In this document: piece by piece, positions 24,008 to 36,660 of the stretch
Position numbering within the stretch: position 1 is the stretch's first letter
How the letters are laid out: each line of letters begins with the position of its first letter
NCBI GenBank assembly: GCA_963580455.1
Contig: OY756970.1
Location: 7,192,001-7,256,000 of the forward strand
From: Euonymus europaeus
Lineage: Eukaryota; Streptophyta; Magnoliopsida; Celastrales; Celastraceae
Direction of reading: 5' to 3'
DNA: 64,000 bases
Notes under the pieces: generated by a model
Databases searched by the model: none
What the model was told of the DNA's origin: nothing
Seen by the model: only the letters and a program-made list of their open reading frames with translations
Program-made: the position numbers and the translations under genes

Positions 24008-27000
24008 TCACCAAAGTTCCTCGGTGTACACTTTTTATTGTTCTTCTATGTCAAATTTTACGAGTATAAGCTTCCTAGATTATTTCGATGCCAAAACCCC
24101 AACTTTCCTATGACAAATGGACAAAACCGTTTAAAGCTGCTCCATAGAGTGAGTTGAGCAACTTCGGACTGTCAAAGTTGCTCGGTGTACACTTTTTATT
24201 GTTCTTCTATGTCAAATTTCATGAGTATGGGCTTCCTGGATTATTTCGATGCCAAAACCCCAACTTTCTATGACAAATGGACAAAACCGTTTAAAGCTCC
24301 TCCATAGAGTGAGTTGAGCAACTTCGGACTATCAAAGTTGCTCGGTGTACACTTTTTATTGTTCTTCTACGTCAAATTTTACGAGTATAAGCTTCCTAGA
24401 TTATTTCGATGCGAAAACCCCAACTTTCTATGACAAATGGACAAAACCATTTAAAGCTCCTCCATAGAGTGAGTTGAGCAACTTCGGACTATCAAAGTTG
24501 CCCCGTGTACACTTTTTATTGTTCTTCTTTGTCAAATTTTACGACTATAAGCTTCCTAGATTATTTCGATGACAAAACCCCAACTTTCTCTGACAAATGG
24601 ACAAAACCGTTTAAAGCTCCTCCATAGAGTGAGTTGAGCAACTTCGGACTATCAAAGTTGCTCGGTGTACACTTTTTATTGTTCTTCTATGTCAAATTTC
24701 ATGAGTATAGGCTTCCTAGATTATTTCGATGCCAAACCCCAACTTTCTATGACAAATGGACAAAACCGTTTAAAGCTCCTCCATAGAGTGAGTTGAGCAA
24801 CTTCGGACTATCAAAGTTGCTCGGTGTACACTTTTTATTGTTCTTCTATGTCAAATTTCATGAGTATAGGCTTCCTAGATTATTTCGATGCCAAAACCCC
24901 AACTTTCTATGACAAATGGACAAAACCGTTTAAAGCTCCTCCATAGAGTGAGTTGAGTAACTTCGGACTATCAAAATTGCTCGGTGTACACTTTTTATTG
25001 TTCTTCTATGTCAAATTGTACGAGTATAAGCTTCATAGATTATTTCGATGCCAAAACCTCAACTTTCTATGACAAATGGACGAAACCGTTTAAAGCTCCT
25101 CCATAGTGTGTGTTGAGCAACTTCGGACTATCAAAGTTGCTCGGTGTACAGTCTTTATCGTTCTTCTATGTCAAATTTTACGAGTATAGGCTTCCTAGAT
25201 TATTTCGATTGCAAAACCCCAACTTTCTTATGACAAATGGACAAAACCATAAAAGGCTATTTCATAGTGAGAGTTGAGCAACTTCAGACTGTCAAAGTTG
25301 CTCGGTGTACACTTTTTATTGTTCTTCTATGTCAAATTTCATGAGTATGGGCTTCCTAGATTATTTCAATGCCAAAACCCCAACTTTCTATGACAAATGG
25401 ACAAAACCGTGTAAAGCTCCTCTAGAGAGTGAGTTGAGCAACTTCGGACTATCAAAGTTGCTCGGTGTACACTTTTTTGTTTCTTCTATATCAAATTTTA
25501 CGAGTATAAGCTTCCTAGAGTATTTCGATGCCAAAACCCCAACTTTCCGATGACAAATCGACAAAACTGTTTATAGCTCCTCCATAGAGTGAGTTGAGCA
25601 ACTTCGGACTATCAAAGTTGCTCGGTGTACACATTTTATTGTTCCTCTATGTCAAATTTTATGAGTATATGCTTCCTAGATTATTTCAATGCCAAAACCC
25701 CAACTTTCCTTTGACAAATGGACAAAACCGTTTATAGCTCCTCCATAGAGTGAGTTGAGCAACTTCAGACTGTCAAAGTTGATCGGTGTACACTTTTTAT
25801 TGTTCTTCTATGTCAAATTTCATGAGTATGGGCTTCCTAGATTATTTCGATGCAAAAACCCCAACTTTCTATGACAAATGGACAAAACCGTTTAAAGCTC
25901 CTCTAGAGAGTGAGTTGAGCAACTTCGGACTATCAAAGTTGCTTGGTGTACACTTTTTTGTTTCTTCTATGTCAAATTTTACGAGTATAAGCTTCCTAGA
26001 TTATTTCGATGCGAAAACCCCAACTTTCTATGGCAAATGGACAAAACCATTTAAAGCTCCTCCATGGATTGAGTTGAGCAACTTCGGACTATCAAAGTTG
26101 CCCCGTGTACACTTTTTATTGTTCTTCTTTGTCAAATTTTACGACTATAAGCTTCCTAGATTATTTCGATGACAAAACCCCAACTTTCTCTGACAAATGG
26201 ACAAAACCGTTTAAAGATCCTCCATAGAGTGAGTTGAGCAACGTCGGACTATGAAAGTTGCTCGGTGTACACTCTTTATTGTTCTTCTATGTCAAATTTT
26301 ATGAGTATAAGCTTCCTAGATTATTTCGATGCGAAAAGACCAACCTTATAAGACAAATGGACAAAACCGTTTAAAGCTCCTCCATAGAGTGAGTTGAGCA
26401 ACTTCGGACTATCAAAGTTGCTCGGTGTACACTTTTTATTGTTCTTCTATGTCAAATTTCGTGAGTATAGGCTTCCTAGATTATTTCGATGCCAAAACCC
26501 CAACTTTCTATGACAAATGGACAAAACCGTTTAAAGCTCCTCCATAGAGTGAGTTGAGCAACTTCGGACTATCAAAGTTGCTCGGTGTACACTTTTTATT
26601 GTTCTTCTATGTCAAATTTCATGAGTATAGGCTTCCTAGATTATTTCGATGCCAAAACTCCAACTTTCTATGACAAATGGACAAAACCGTTTAAAGCTCC
26701 TCCATAGAGTGAGTTGAGTAACTTCGGACTATCAAAATTGCTCGGTGTACACTTTTTATTGTTCTTCTATGTCAAATTGTACGAGTATAAGCTTCCTAGA
26801 TTATTTCGATGCCAAAACCTCAACTTTCTATGACAAATGGACGAAACCGTTTAAAGCTCCTCCATAGAGTGTGTTGAGCAACTTCGGACTATCAAAGTTG
26901 CTCGGTGTACAGTCTTTATTGTTCTTCTATGTCAAATTTTACGAGTATAAGCTTCCTAGATTATTTCGATTGCAAAACCCCAACTTTCTTATGACAAATG

Positions 27001-27660
27001 GACAAAACCATAAAAGGCTACTTCATAGTGACAGATGAGCAATTCCGGACCATCAAAGTTGCTCGGTGTACACTTTCTATTGTTCTTCTAAGTCAAATTT
27101 TACGAGTATATGTTTCCTAGATTATTTCGATGCCAAAACCCCAACTTTCTATGACAAATGGACAAAACCATTTAAAGCTCCTCCATAGAGTGAGTTGAGC
27201 AACTTCAGACTGTCAAAGTTGCTCGGTGTACACTTTTTATTGTTCTTCTATGTCAAATTTCATGAGTATGGGCTTCCTAGATTATTTCGATGACAAAACC
27301 CCAACTTTCTATGACAAATGGACAAAACCGTTTAAAGCTCCTCCAGAGAGTGAGTTGAGCAACTTCGGACTATCAAAGTTGCTCGGTGTACACTTTTTAT
27401 TGTTCCTCTACGTCAAATTTTACGAGTATAAGCTTCCTAGATTATTTCGATGCGAAAACCCAAACTTTCTATGACAAATGGACAAAACCATTTAAAGCTC
27501 CTCCATAGAGTGAGTTGAGCAACTTCGGACTATCAAAGTTGCCCCGTGTACACTTTTTATTGTTCTTCTTTGTCAAATTTTACGACTATAAGCTTCCTAG
27601 ATTATTTCGATGACAAAACCCCAACTTTCTCTGACAAATGGAAAAAACCGTTTAAAGCTC

Positions 27661-28619
27661 CTCCATAGAGTGAGTTGAGCAACTTCGGACTATCAAAGTT
27701 GCTCGGTGTACACTTTTTATTGTTCTTCTATGTCAAATTTTACGAGTATAAGCTTCCTAGATTATTTCGATGCCAAAACCCCAACTTTCTATGACAAATG
27801 GACAAAACCGTTTAAAGCTCCTCTAGAGAGTGAGTTGAGCAACTTCGGACTATCAAAGTTGCTCGGTGTACACTTTTTTGTTTCTTCTATGTCAAATTTT
27901 ACGAGTATAAGCTTCCTAGATTATTTCGATGCGAAAACCCCAACTTTCTATGGCAAATGGACAAAACCATTTAAAGCTCCTCCATGGATTGAGTTGAGCA
28001 ACTTCGGACTATCAAAGTTGCCCCGTGTACACTTTTTATTGTTCTTCTTTGTCAAATTTTACGACTATAAGCTTCCTAGATTATTTCGATGACAAAACCC
28101 CAACTTTCTCTGACAAATGGAAAAAACCGTTTAAAGCTCCTCCATAGAGTGAGTTGAGCAACTTCGGACTATCAAAGTTGCTCGGTGTACACTTTTTATT
28201 GTTCTTCTATGTCAAATTTTACGAGTATAAGCTTCCTAGATTATTTCGATGCCAAAACCCCAACTTTCTATGACAAATGGACAAAACCGTTTAAAGCTCC
28301 TCTAGAGAGTGAGTTGAGCAACTTCGGACTATCAAAGTTGCTCGGTGTACACTTTTTTGTTTCTTCTATGTCAAATTTTACGAGTATAAGCTTCCTAGAT
28401 TATTTCGATGCGAAAACCCCAACTTTCTATGGCAAATGGACAAAACCATTTAAAGCTCCTCCATGGATTGAGTTGAGCAACTTCGGACTATCAAAGTTGC
28501 CCCGTGTACACTTTTTATTGTTCTTCTTTGTCAAATTTTACGACTATAAGATTCCTAGATTATTTCGATGACAAAACCCCAACTTTCTCTGACAAATGGA
28601 CAAAACCGTTTAAAGATCC
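27661..28619. repeat. 479-bp three-monomer tandem duplication
   Basis: Bases ~27661-28139 and ~28140-28619 have the same three monomers (D/A hybrid, H with TATGGCAAATGG, B), including the rare CCATGGATTGAG near 27981 and 28460. The period is 479 bp because the H monomer lacks one base. The copies differ near the end (GGAAAAAACC against GGACAAAACC and AAGCTTCC against AAGATTCC). Confidence 0.8.
27690..27849 (+). repeat. Reference monomer showing four ~40-bp sub-repeats
   Basis: This near-consensus unit splits into 27690-27729, 27730-27769, 27770-27809 and 27810-27849. The first two blocks align without gaps at 21 of 40 positions (hand count). Blocks 1-3 begin with a similar signature: CTATCAAAG, ATGTCAAAT and ATGCCAAAA. 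Block 4 has GTTTAAAG, shifted by one base. The AAA tracts are therefore spaced 40, 40 and 39 bp apart. Blocks 2 and 3 match at only about 12 of 40 without gaps, so the ancestry is old. The reading is that a ~40-bp ancestor was quadrupled into the present 160-bp monomer. Confidence 0.65.
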
Positions 28620-31600
28620 TCCATAGAGTGAGTTGAGCAACTTCGGACTATGAAAGTTGCTCGGTGTACACTCTTTATTGTTCTTCTATGTCAAATTTTA
28701 TGAGTATAAGCTTCCTAGATTATTTCGATGCGAAAAGACCAACCTTATAAGACAAATGGACAAAACCGTTTAAAGCTCCTCCATAGAGTGAGTTGAGCAA
28801 CTTCGGACTATCAAAGTTGCTCGGTATACACTTTTTATTGTTCTTCTATGTCAAATTTCATGAGTATAGGCTTCCTAGATTATTTCGATGCCAAAACCCC
28901 AACTTTCTATGACAAATGGACAAAACCGTTTAAAGCTCCTCCATAGAGTGAGTTGAGCAACTTCGGACTATCAAAGTTGCTCGGTGTACACTTTTTATTG
29001 TTCTTCTATGTCAAATTTCATGAGTATAGGCTTCCTAGATTATTTCGATGCCAAAACCCCAACTTTCTATGACAAATGGACAAAACCGTTTAAAGCTCCT
29101 CCATAGAGTGAGTTGACCAACTTCGGACTATCAAAGTTGCTCGGTGTACACTTTTTATTGTTCTTCTATGTCAAATTTCATGAGTATAGGCTTCCTAGAT
29201 TATTTCGATGCCAAAACCCCAACTTTCTATGACAAATGGACAAAACCGTTTAAAGCTCCTCCATAGAGTGAGTTGAGTAACTTCGGACTATCAAAATTGC
29301 TCGGTGTACACTTTTTATTGTTCTTCTATGTCAAATTGTACGAGTATAAGCTTCCTAGATTATTTCGATGCCAAAACCTCAACTTTCTATGACAAATGGA
29401 CGAAACCGTTTAAAGCTCCTCCATAGAGTGTGTTGAGCAACTTCGGACTATCAAAGTTGCTCGGTGTACAGTCTTTATTGTTCTTCTATGTCAAATTTTA
29501 CGAGTATAAGCTTCCTAGATTATTTCGATTGCAAAACCCCAACTTTCTTATGACAAATGGACAAAACCATAAAAGGCTACTTCATAGTGAGAGTTGAGCA
29601 ATTCCGGACCATCAAAGTTGCTCGGTGTACACTTTCTATTGTTCTTCTAAGTCAAATTTTACGAGTATATGTTTCCTAGATTATTTCGATGCCAAAACCC
29701 CAACTTTCTATGACAAATGGACAAAACCATTTAAAGCTCCTCCATAGAGTTAGTTGAGCAACTTCAGACTGTCAAAGTTGCTCGGTGTACACTTTTTATT
29801 GTTCTTCTATGTCAAATTTCATGAGTATGGGCTTCCTAGATTATTTCGATGCCAAAACCCCAACTTTCTATGACAAATGGACAAAACCGTTTAAAGCTCC
29901 TCCAGAGAGTGAGTTGAGCAACTTCGGACTATCAAAGTTGCTCGGTGTACACTTTTTATTGTTCCTCTACGTCAAATTTTACGAGTATAAGCTTCCTAGA
30001 TTATTTCGATGCGAAAACCCCAACTTTCTATGACAAATGGACAAAACCATTTAAAGCTCCTCCATAGAGTGAGTTGAGCAACTTCGGACTATCAAAGTTG
30101 CCCCGTGTACACTTTTTATTGTTCTTCTTTGTCAAATTTTACGACTATAAGCTTCCTAGATTATTTCGATGACAAAACCCCAACTTTCTCTGACAAATGG
30201 AAAAAACCGTTTAAAGCTCCTCCATAGAGTGAGTTGAGCAACTTCGGACTATCAAAGTTGCTCGGTGTACACTTTTTATTGTTCTTCTATGTCAAATTTT
30301 ACGAGTATAAGCTTCCTAGATTATTTCGATGCCAAAACCCCAACTTTCTATGACAAATGGACAAAACCGTTTAAAGCTCCTCTAGAGAGTGAGTTGAGCA
30401 ACTTCGGACTATCAAAGTTGCTTGGTGTACACTTTTTTGTTTCTTCTATGTCAAATTTTACGAGTATAAGCTTCCTAGATTATTTCGATGCGAAAACCCC
30501 AACTTTCTATGGCAAATGGACAAAACCATTTAAAGCTCCTCCATGGATTGAGTTGAGCAACTTCGGACTATCAAAGTTGCCCCGTGTACACTTTTTATTG
30601 TTCTTCTTTGTCAAATTTTACGACTATAAGATTCCTAGATTATTTCGATGACAAAACCCCAACTTTCTCTGACAAATGGACAAAACCGTTTAAAGATCCT
30701 CCATAGAGTGAGTTGAGCAACTTCGGACTATGAAAGTTGCTCGGTGTACACTCTTTATTGTTCTTCTATGTCAAATTTTATGAGTATAAGCTTCCTAGAT
30801 TATTTCGATGCGAAAAGACCAACCTTATAAGACAAATGGACAAAACCGTTTAAAGCTCCTCCATAGAGTGAGTTGAGCAACTTCGGACTATCAAAGTTGC
30901 TCGGTATACACTTTTTATTGTTCTTCTATGTCAAATTTCATGAGTATAGGCTTCCTAGATTATTTCGATGCCAAAACCCCAACTTTCTATGACAAATGGA
31001 CAAAACCGTTTAAAGCTCCTCCATAGAGTGAGTTGAGCAACTTCGGACTATCAAAGTTGCTCGGTGTACACTTTTTATTGTTCTTCTATGTCAAATTTCA
31101 TGAGTATAGGCTTCCTAGATTATTTCGATGCCAAAACCCCAACTTTCTATGACAAATGGACAAAACCGTTTAAAGCTCCTCCATAGAGTGAGTTGACCAA
31201 CTTCGGACTATCAAAGTTGCTCGGTGTACACTTTTTATTGTTCTTCTATGTCAAATTTCATGAGTATAGGCTTCCTAGATTATTTCGATGCCAAAACCCC
31301 AACTTTCTATGACAAATGGACAAAACCGTTTAAAGGTCCTCCATAGAGTGAGTTGAGTAACTTCGGACTATCAAAATTGCTCGGTGTACACTTTTTATTG
31401 TTCTTCTATGTCAAATTGTACGAGTATAAGCTTCCTAGATTATTTCGATGCCAAAACCTCAACTTTCTATGACAAATGGACGAAACCGTTTAAAGCTCCT
31501 CCATAGAGTGTGTTGAGCAACTTCGGACTATCAAAGTTGCTCGGTGTACAGTCTTTATTGTTCTTCTATGTCAAATTTTACGAGTATAAGCTTCCTAGAT

Positions 31601-32920
31601 TATTTCGATTGCAAAACCCCAACTTTCTTATGACAAATGGACAAAACCATAAAAGGCTACTTCATAGTGAGAGTTGAGCAATTCCGGACCATCAAAGTTG
31701 CTCGGTGTACACTTTCTATTGTTCTTCTAAGTCAAATTTTACGAGTATATGTTTCCTAGATTATTTCGATGCCAAAACCCCAACTTTCTATGACAAATGG
31801 ACAAAACCATTTAAAGCTCCTCCATAGAGTTAGTTGAGCAACTTCAGACTGTCAAAGTTGCTCGGTGTACACTTTTTATTGTTCTTCTATGTCAAATTTC
31901 ATGAGTATGGGCTTCCTAGATTATTTCGATGCCAAAACCCCAACTTTCTATGACTAATGGACAAAACCGTTTAAAGCTCCTCCAGAGAGTGAGTTGAGCA
32001 ACTTCGGACTATCAAAGTTGCTTGGTGTACACTTTTTTGTTTCTTCTATGTCAAATTTTACGAGTATAAGCTTCCTAGATTATTTCGATGCGAAAACCCC
32101 AACTTTCTATGGCAAATGGACAAAACCATTTAAAGCTCCTCCATGGATTGAGTTGAGCAACTTCGGACTATCAAAGTTGCCCCGTGTACACTTTTTATTG
32201 TTCTTCTTTGTCAAATTTTACGACTATAAGCTTCCTAGATTATTTCGATGACAAAACCCCAACTTTCTCTGACAAATGGACAAAACCGTTTAAAGATCCT
32301 CCATAGAGTGAGTTGAGCAACTTCGGACTATGAAAGTTGCTCGGTGTACACTCTTTATTGTTCTTCTATGTCAAATTTTATGAGTATAAGCTTCCTAGAT
32401 TATTTCGATGCGAAAAGACCAACCTTATAAGACAAATGGACAAAACCGTTTAAAGCTCCTCCATAGAGTGAGTTGAGCAACTTCGGACTATCAAAGTTGC
32501 TCGGTGTACACTTTTTATTGTTCTTCAATGTCAAATTTCATGAGTATAGGCTTCCTAGATTATTTCGATGCCAAAACCCCAACTTTCTATGACAAATGGA
32601 CAAAACCGTTTAAAGCTCCTCCATAGAGTGAGTTGAGCAACTTCGGACTATCAAAGTTGCTCGGTGTACACTTTTTATTGTTCTTCTATGTCAAATTTCA
32701 TGAGTATAGGCTTCCTAGATTATTTCGATGCCAAAACCCCAACTTTCTATGACAAATGGACAAAACCGTTTAAAGCTCCTCCATAGAGTGAGTTGAGTAA
32801 CTTCGGACTATCAAAATTGCTCGGTGTACACTTTTTATTGTTCTTCTATGTCAAATTGTACGAGTATAAGCTTCCTAGATTATTTCGATGCCAAAACCTC
32901 AACTTTCTATGACAAATGGA

Positions 32921-32957
32921 CAATAAAGACTGTACACCGAGCAACTTTGATAGTCCG
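32921..32957 (-). repeat. 37-bp inverted satellite fragment
   Basis: Within a D3 monomer the sequence switches after GACAAATGGA to 37 bases that are the reverse complement of a class F start (opposite-strand reading: CGGACTATC... through ...ACAGTCTTTATTG). It then returns to direct orientation with ATGCCAAAACCTCAACTTT (32958-32976), a second copy of 32888-32906, and jumps to GAGAGTGAGTTGACC. Joins share 2-4 bases (for example CAA and CGA). The inverted piece equals 33581-33617. Confidence 0.85.
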
Positions 32958-33504
32958 ATGCCAAAACCTCAACTTTGAGAGTGAGTTGACCAACTTCGGA
33001 CTATCAAAGTTGCTCGGTGTACACTTTTTATTGTTCTTCTATGTCAAATTTCATGAGTATAGGCTTCCTAGATTATTTCGATGCCAAAACCCCAACTTTC
33101 TATGACAAATGGACGAAACCGTTTAAAGCTCCTCCATAGAGTGAGTTGAGTAACTTCGGACTATCAAAATTGCTCGGTGTACACTTTTTATTGTTCTTCT
33201 ATGTCAAATTGTACGAGTATAAGCTTCCTAGATTATTTCGATGCCAAAACCTCAACTTTCTATGACAAATGGACGAAACCGTTTAAAGCTCCTCCATAGA
33301 GTGTGTTGAGCAACTTCGGACTATCAAAGTTGCTCGGTGTACAGTCTTTATTGTTCTTCTATGTCAAATTTTACGAGTATAAGCTTCCTAGATTATTTCG
33401 ATTGCAAAACCCCAACTTTCTTATGACAAATGGACAAAACCATAAAAGGCTACTTCATAGTGAGAGTTGAGCAATTCCGGACCATCAAAGTTGCTCGGTG
33501 TACA

Positions 33505-33740
33505 TTTGTCATAGAAAGTTGAGGTTTTGGCATCGAAATAATCTAGGAAGCTTATACTCGTAAAATTTGACATAGAAGAACAATAAAGACTGTACACCGA
33601 GCAACTTTGATAGTCCGAAGTTGCTCAACACACTCTATGGAGGAGCTTTAAACGGTTTCGTCCATTTGTCATAGAAAGTTGAGGTTTTGGCATCGAAATA
33701 ATCTAGGAAGCTTATACTCGTAAAATTTGACATAGAAGAA
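33505..33740 (-). repeat. Inverted satellite segment, ~1.5 monomers
   Basis: After GCTCGGTGTACA of a class G monomer the array flips. Bases 33505-33740 are satellite in reverse complement, starting TTTGTCATAGAAAGTTGAGG. The inverted DNA repeats itself at 160 bp (33505-33581 and 33665-33741). Its reverse complement matches the upstream direct DNA at about 33194-33404 with few differences, giving inverted arms of ~210 bp separated by ~100 bp. The left join shares CA with both parents and the right join shares AAC. All other monomers in the 64 kb run the opposite way. Confidence 0.92.
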
Positions 33741-33785
33741 CTCTCACTATGAAGTAAACCATAAAAGGCTACTTCATAGTGAGAG
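33741..33785. repeat. Perfect 16-bp hairpin, 13-nt loop
   Basis: CTCTCACTATGAAGTA (33741-33756) is the exact reverse complement of TACTTCATAGTGAGAG (33770-33785). The loop between them is the direct-strand AACCATAAAAGGC. The right arm is ordinary F-end sequence; the left arm is an inverted copy of the same stretch. It marks the point where the inverted segment returns to direct orientation, as expected for a fold-back template switch. Confidence 0.92.
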
Positions 33786-36660
33786 TTGAGCAATTCCGGA
33801 CCATCAAAGTTGCTCGGTGTACACTTTCTATTGTTCTTCTAAGTCAAATTTTATGAGTATATGTTTCCTAGATTATTTCGATGCCAAAACCCCAACTTTC
33901 TATGACAAATGGACAAAACCATTTAAAGCTCCTCCATAGAGTGAGTTGAGCAACTTCAGACTGTCAAAGTTGCTCGGTGTACACTTTTTATTGTTCTTCT
34001 ATGTCAAATTTCATGAGTATGGGCTTCCTAGATTATTTCGATGCCAAAACCCCAACTTTCTATGACAAATGGACAAAACCGTTTAAAGCTCCTCCAGAGA
34101 GTGAGTTGAGCAACTTCGGACTATCAAAGTTGCTCGGTGTACACTTTTTATTGTTCCTCTACGTCAAATTTTACGAGTATAAGCTTCCTAGATTATTTCG
34201 ATGCGAAAACCCCAACTTTCTATGACAAATGGACAAAACCATTTAAAGCTCCTCCATAGAGTGAGTTGAGCAACTTCGGACTATCAAAGTTGTCCCGTGT
34301 ACACTTTTTATTGTTCTTCTTTGTCAAATTTTACGACTATAAGCTTCCTAGATTATTTCGATGACAAAACCCCAACTTTCTCTGACAAATGGAAAAAACC
34401 GTTTAAAGCTCCTCCATAGAGTGAGTTGAGCAACTTCGGACTATCAAAGTTGCTCGGTGTACACTCTTTATTGTTCTTCTATGTCAAATTTTATGAGTAT
34501 AAGCTTCCTAGATTATTTCGATGCGAAAAGACCAACCTTATAAGACAAATGGACAAAACCGTTTAAAGCTCCTCCATAGAGTGAGTTGAGCAACTTCGGA
34601 CTATCAAAGTTGCTCGGTGTACACTTTTTATTGTTCTTCTATGTCAAATTTCATGAGTATAGGCTTCCTAGATTATTTCGATGCCAAACCCCAACTTTCT
34701 ATGACAAATGGACAAAACCGTTTAAAGCTCCTCCATAGAGTGAGTTGAGAAACTTCGGACTATCAAAGTTGCTCGGTGTACACTTTTTATTGTTCTTCTA
34801 TGTCAAATTTCATGAGTATAGGCTTCCTAGATTATTTCGATGCCAAAACCCCAACTTTCTATGACAAATGGACAAAACCGTTTAAAGCTCCTCCATAGAG
34901 TGAGTTGAGTAACTTCGGACTATCAAAATTGCTCGGTGTACACTTTTTATTGTTCTTCTATGTCAAATTGTACGAGTATAAGCTTCCTAGATTATTTCAA
35001 TGCCAAAACCTCAACTTTCTATGACAAATGGACGAAACCGTTTAAAGCTCCTCCATAGAGTGTGTTGAGCAACTTCGGACAATCAAAGTTGCTCGGTGTA
35101 CAGTCTTTATTGTTCTTCTATGTCAAATTTTACGAGTATAAGCTTCCTAGATTATTTCGATTGCAAAACCCCAACTTTCTTATGACAAATGGACAAAACC
35201 ATAAAAGGCTACTTCATAGTGAGAGTTGAGCAATTCCGGACCATCAAAGTTGCTCGGTGTACACTTTCTATTGTTCTTCTAAGTCAAATTTTACGAGTAT
35301 ATGTTTCCTAGATTATTTCGATGCCAAAACCCCAACTTTCTATGACAAATGGACAAAACCATTTAAAGCTCCTCCATAGAGTGAGTTGAGCAACTTCAGA
35401 CTGTCAAAGTTGCTCGGTGTACACTTTTTATTGTTCTTCTATGTCAAATTTCATGAGTATGGGCTTCCTAGATTATTTCGATGCCAAAACCCCAACTTTC
35501 TATGACAAATGGACAAAACCGTTTAAAGCTCCTCCAGAGAGTGAGTTGAGCAACTTCGGACTATCAAAGTTGCTCGGTGTACACTTTTTATTGTTCCTCT
35601 ACGTCAAATTTTACGAGTATAAGCTTCCTAGATTATTTCGATGCGAAAACCCCAACTTTCTATGACAAATGGACAAAACCATTTAAAGCTCCTCCATAGA
35701 GTGAGTTGAGCAACTTCGGACTATCAAAGTTGCCCCGTGTACACTTTTTATTGTTCTTCTTTGTCAAATTTTACGACTATAAGCTTCCTAGATTATTTCG
35801 ATGACAAAACCCCAACTTTCTCTGACAAATGGAAAAAACCGTTTAAAGCTCCTCCATAGAGTGAGTTGAGCAACTTCGGACTATCAAAGTTGCTCGGTGT
35901 ACACTCTTTATTGTTCTTCTATGTCAAATTTTATGAGTATAAGCTTCCTAGATTATTTCGATGCGAAAAGACCAACCTTATAAGACAAATGGACAAAACC
36001 GTTTAAAGCTCCTCCATAGAGTGAGTTGAGCAACTTCGGACTATCAAAGTTGCTCGGTGTACACTTTTTATTGTTCTTCTATGTCAAATTTCATGAGTAT
36101 AGGCTTCCTAGATTATTTCGATGCCAAACCCCAACTTTCTATGACAAATGGACAAAACCGTTTAAAGCTCCTCCATAGAGTGAGTTGAGCAACTTCGGAC
36201 TATCAAAGTTGCTCGGTGTACACTTTTTATTGTTCTTCTATGTCAAATTTCATGAGTATAGGCTTCCTAGATTATTTCGATGCCAAAACCCCAACTTTCT
36301 ATGACAAATGGACAAAACCGTTTAAAGCTCCTCCATAGAGTGAGTTGAGTAACTTCGGACTATCAAAATTGCTCGGTGTACACTTTTTATTGTTCTTCTA
36401 TGTCAAATTGTACGAGTATAAGCTTCCTAGATTATTTCAATGCCAAAACCTCAACTTTCTATGACAAATGGACGAAACCGTTTAAAGCTCCTCCGTAGAG
36501 TGTGTTGAGCAACTTCGGACTATCAAAGTTGCTCGGTGTACAGTCTTTATTGTTCTTCTATGTCAAATTTTATGAGTATAAGCTTCCTAGATTATTTCGA
36601 TTGCAAAACCCCAACTTTCTTATGACAAATGGACAAAACCATAAAAGGCTACTTCATAGT

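Larger units (their letters stand above)
14401..25250. repeat. Irregular HOR region rich in E, H, J and K monomers
   Basis: F/G dimers occur near 14512, 16274, 17554, 19469, 21553, 22834, 23315 and 25238, so spacing varies from 481 to ~2080 bp. Between them are E, H (ACACTTTTTTGTTTC), J (ACACATTTTATTG with CTTTCCTTTGAC) and K monomers, followed by an A-B-C-D-D3 run. Units share order but differ by insertion or loss of whole monomers. I see no exact tandem period across the region. Confidence 0.8.
25251..33430. repeat. 2080-bp 13-mer HOR block with local duplications
   Basis: Bases ~28141-29920 match ~30221-32000 at 2080-bp spacing. Shared rare markers are AAGATTCC near 28548 and 30628, TCGGTATACAC near 28822 and 30902, GTTGACCAAC near 29113 and 31193, and GAGTTAGTTGAG near 29750 and 31830. 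The second copy leaves the pattern near 32000, jumping from an E monomer to an H monomer with CTTGGTGTAC. The first part (25.3-27.5 kb) is a related unit with E, H and J. Confidence 0.82.

Noticed and set aside
25786..26172. Repeated open frames of 62-128 codons on the + strand
   Set aside because: They are frame shadows of the satellite: the same peptide recurs with every E, H, F or G monomer, stops fall at class-specific bases, no ORF exceeds 128 codons, and the 160-bp period rotates the frame. I list none as CDS.
33505..33785. Inverted region as a transposon with terminal inverted repeats (MITE)
   Set aside because: Both arms and the centre are satellite sequence, there is no target-site duplication and no foreign core. 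Template switching explains it better.
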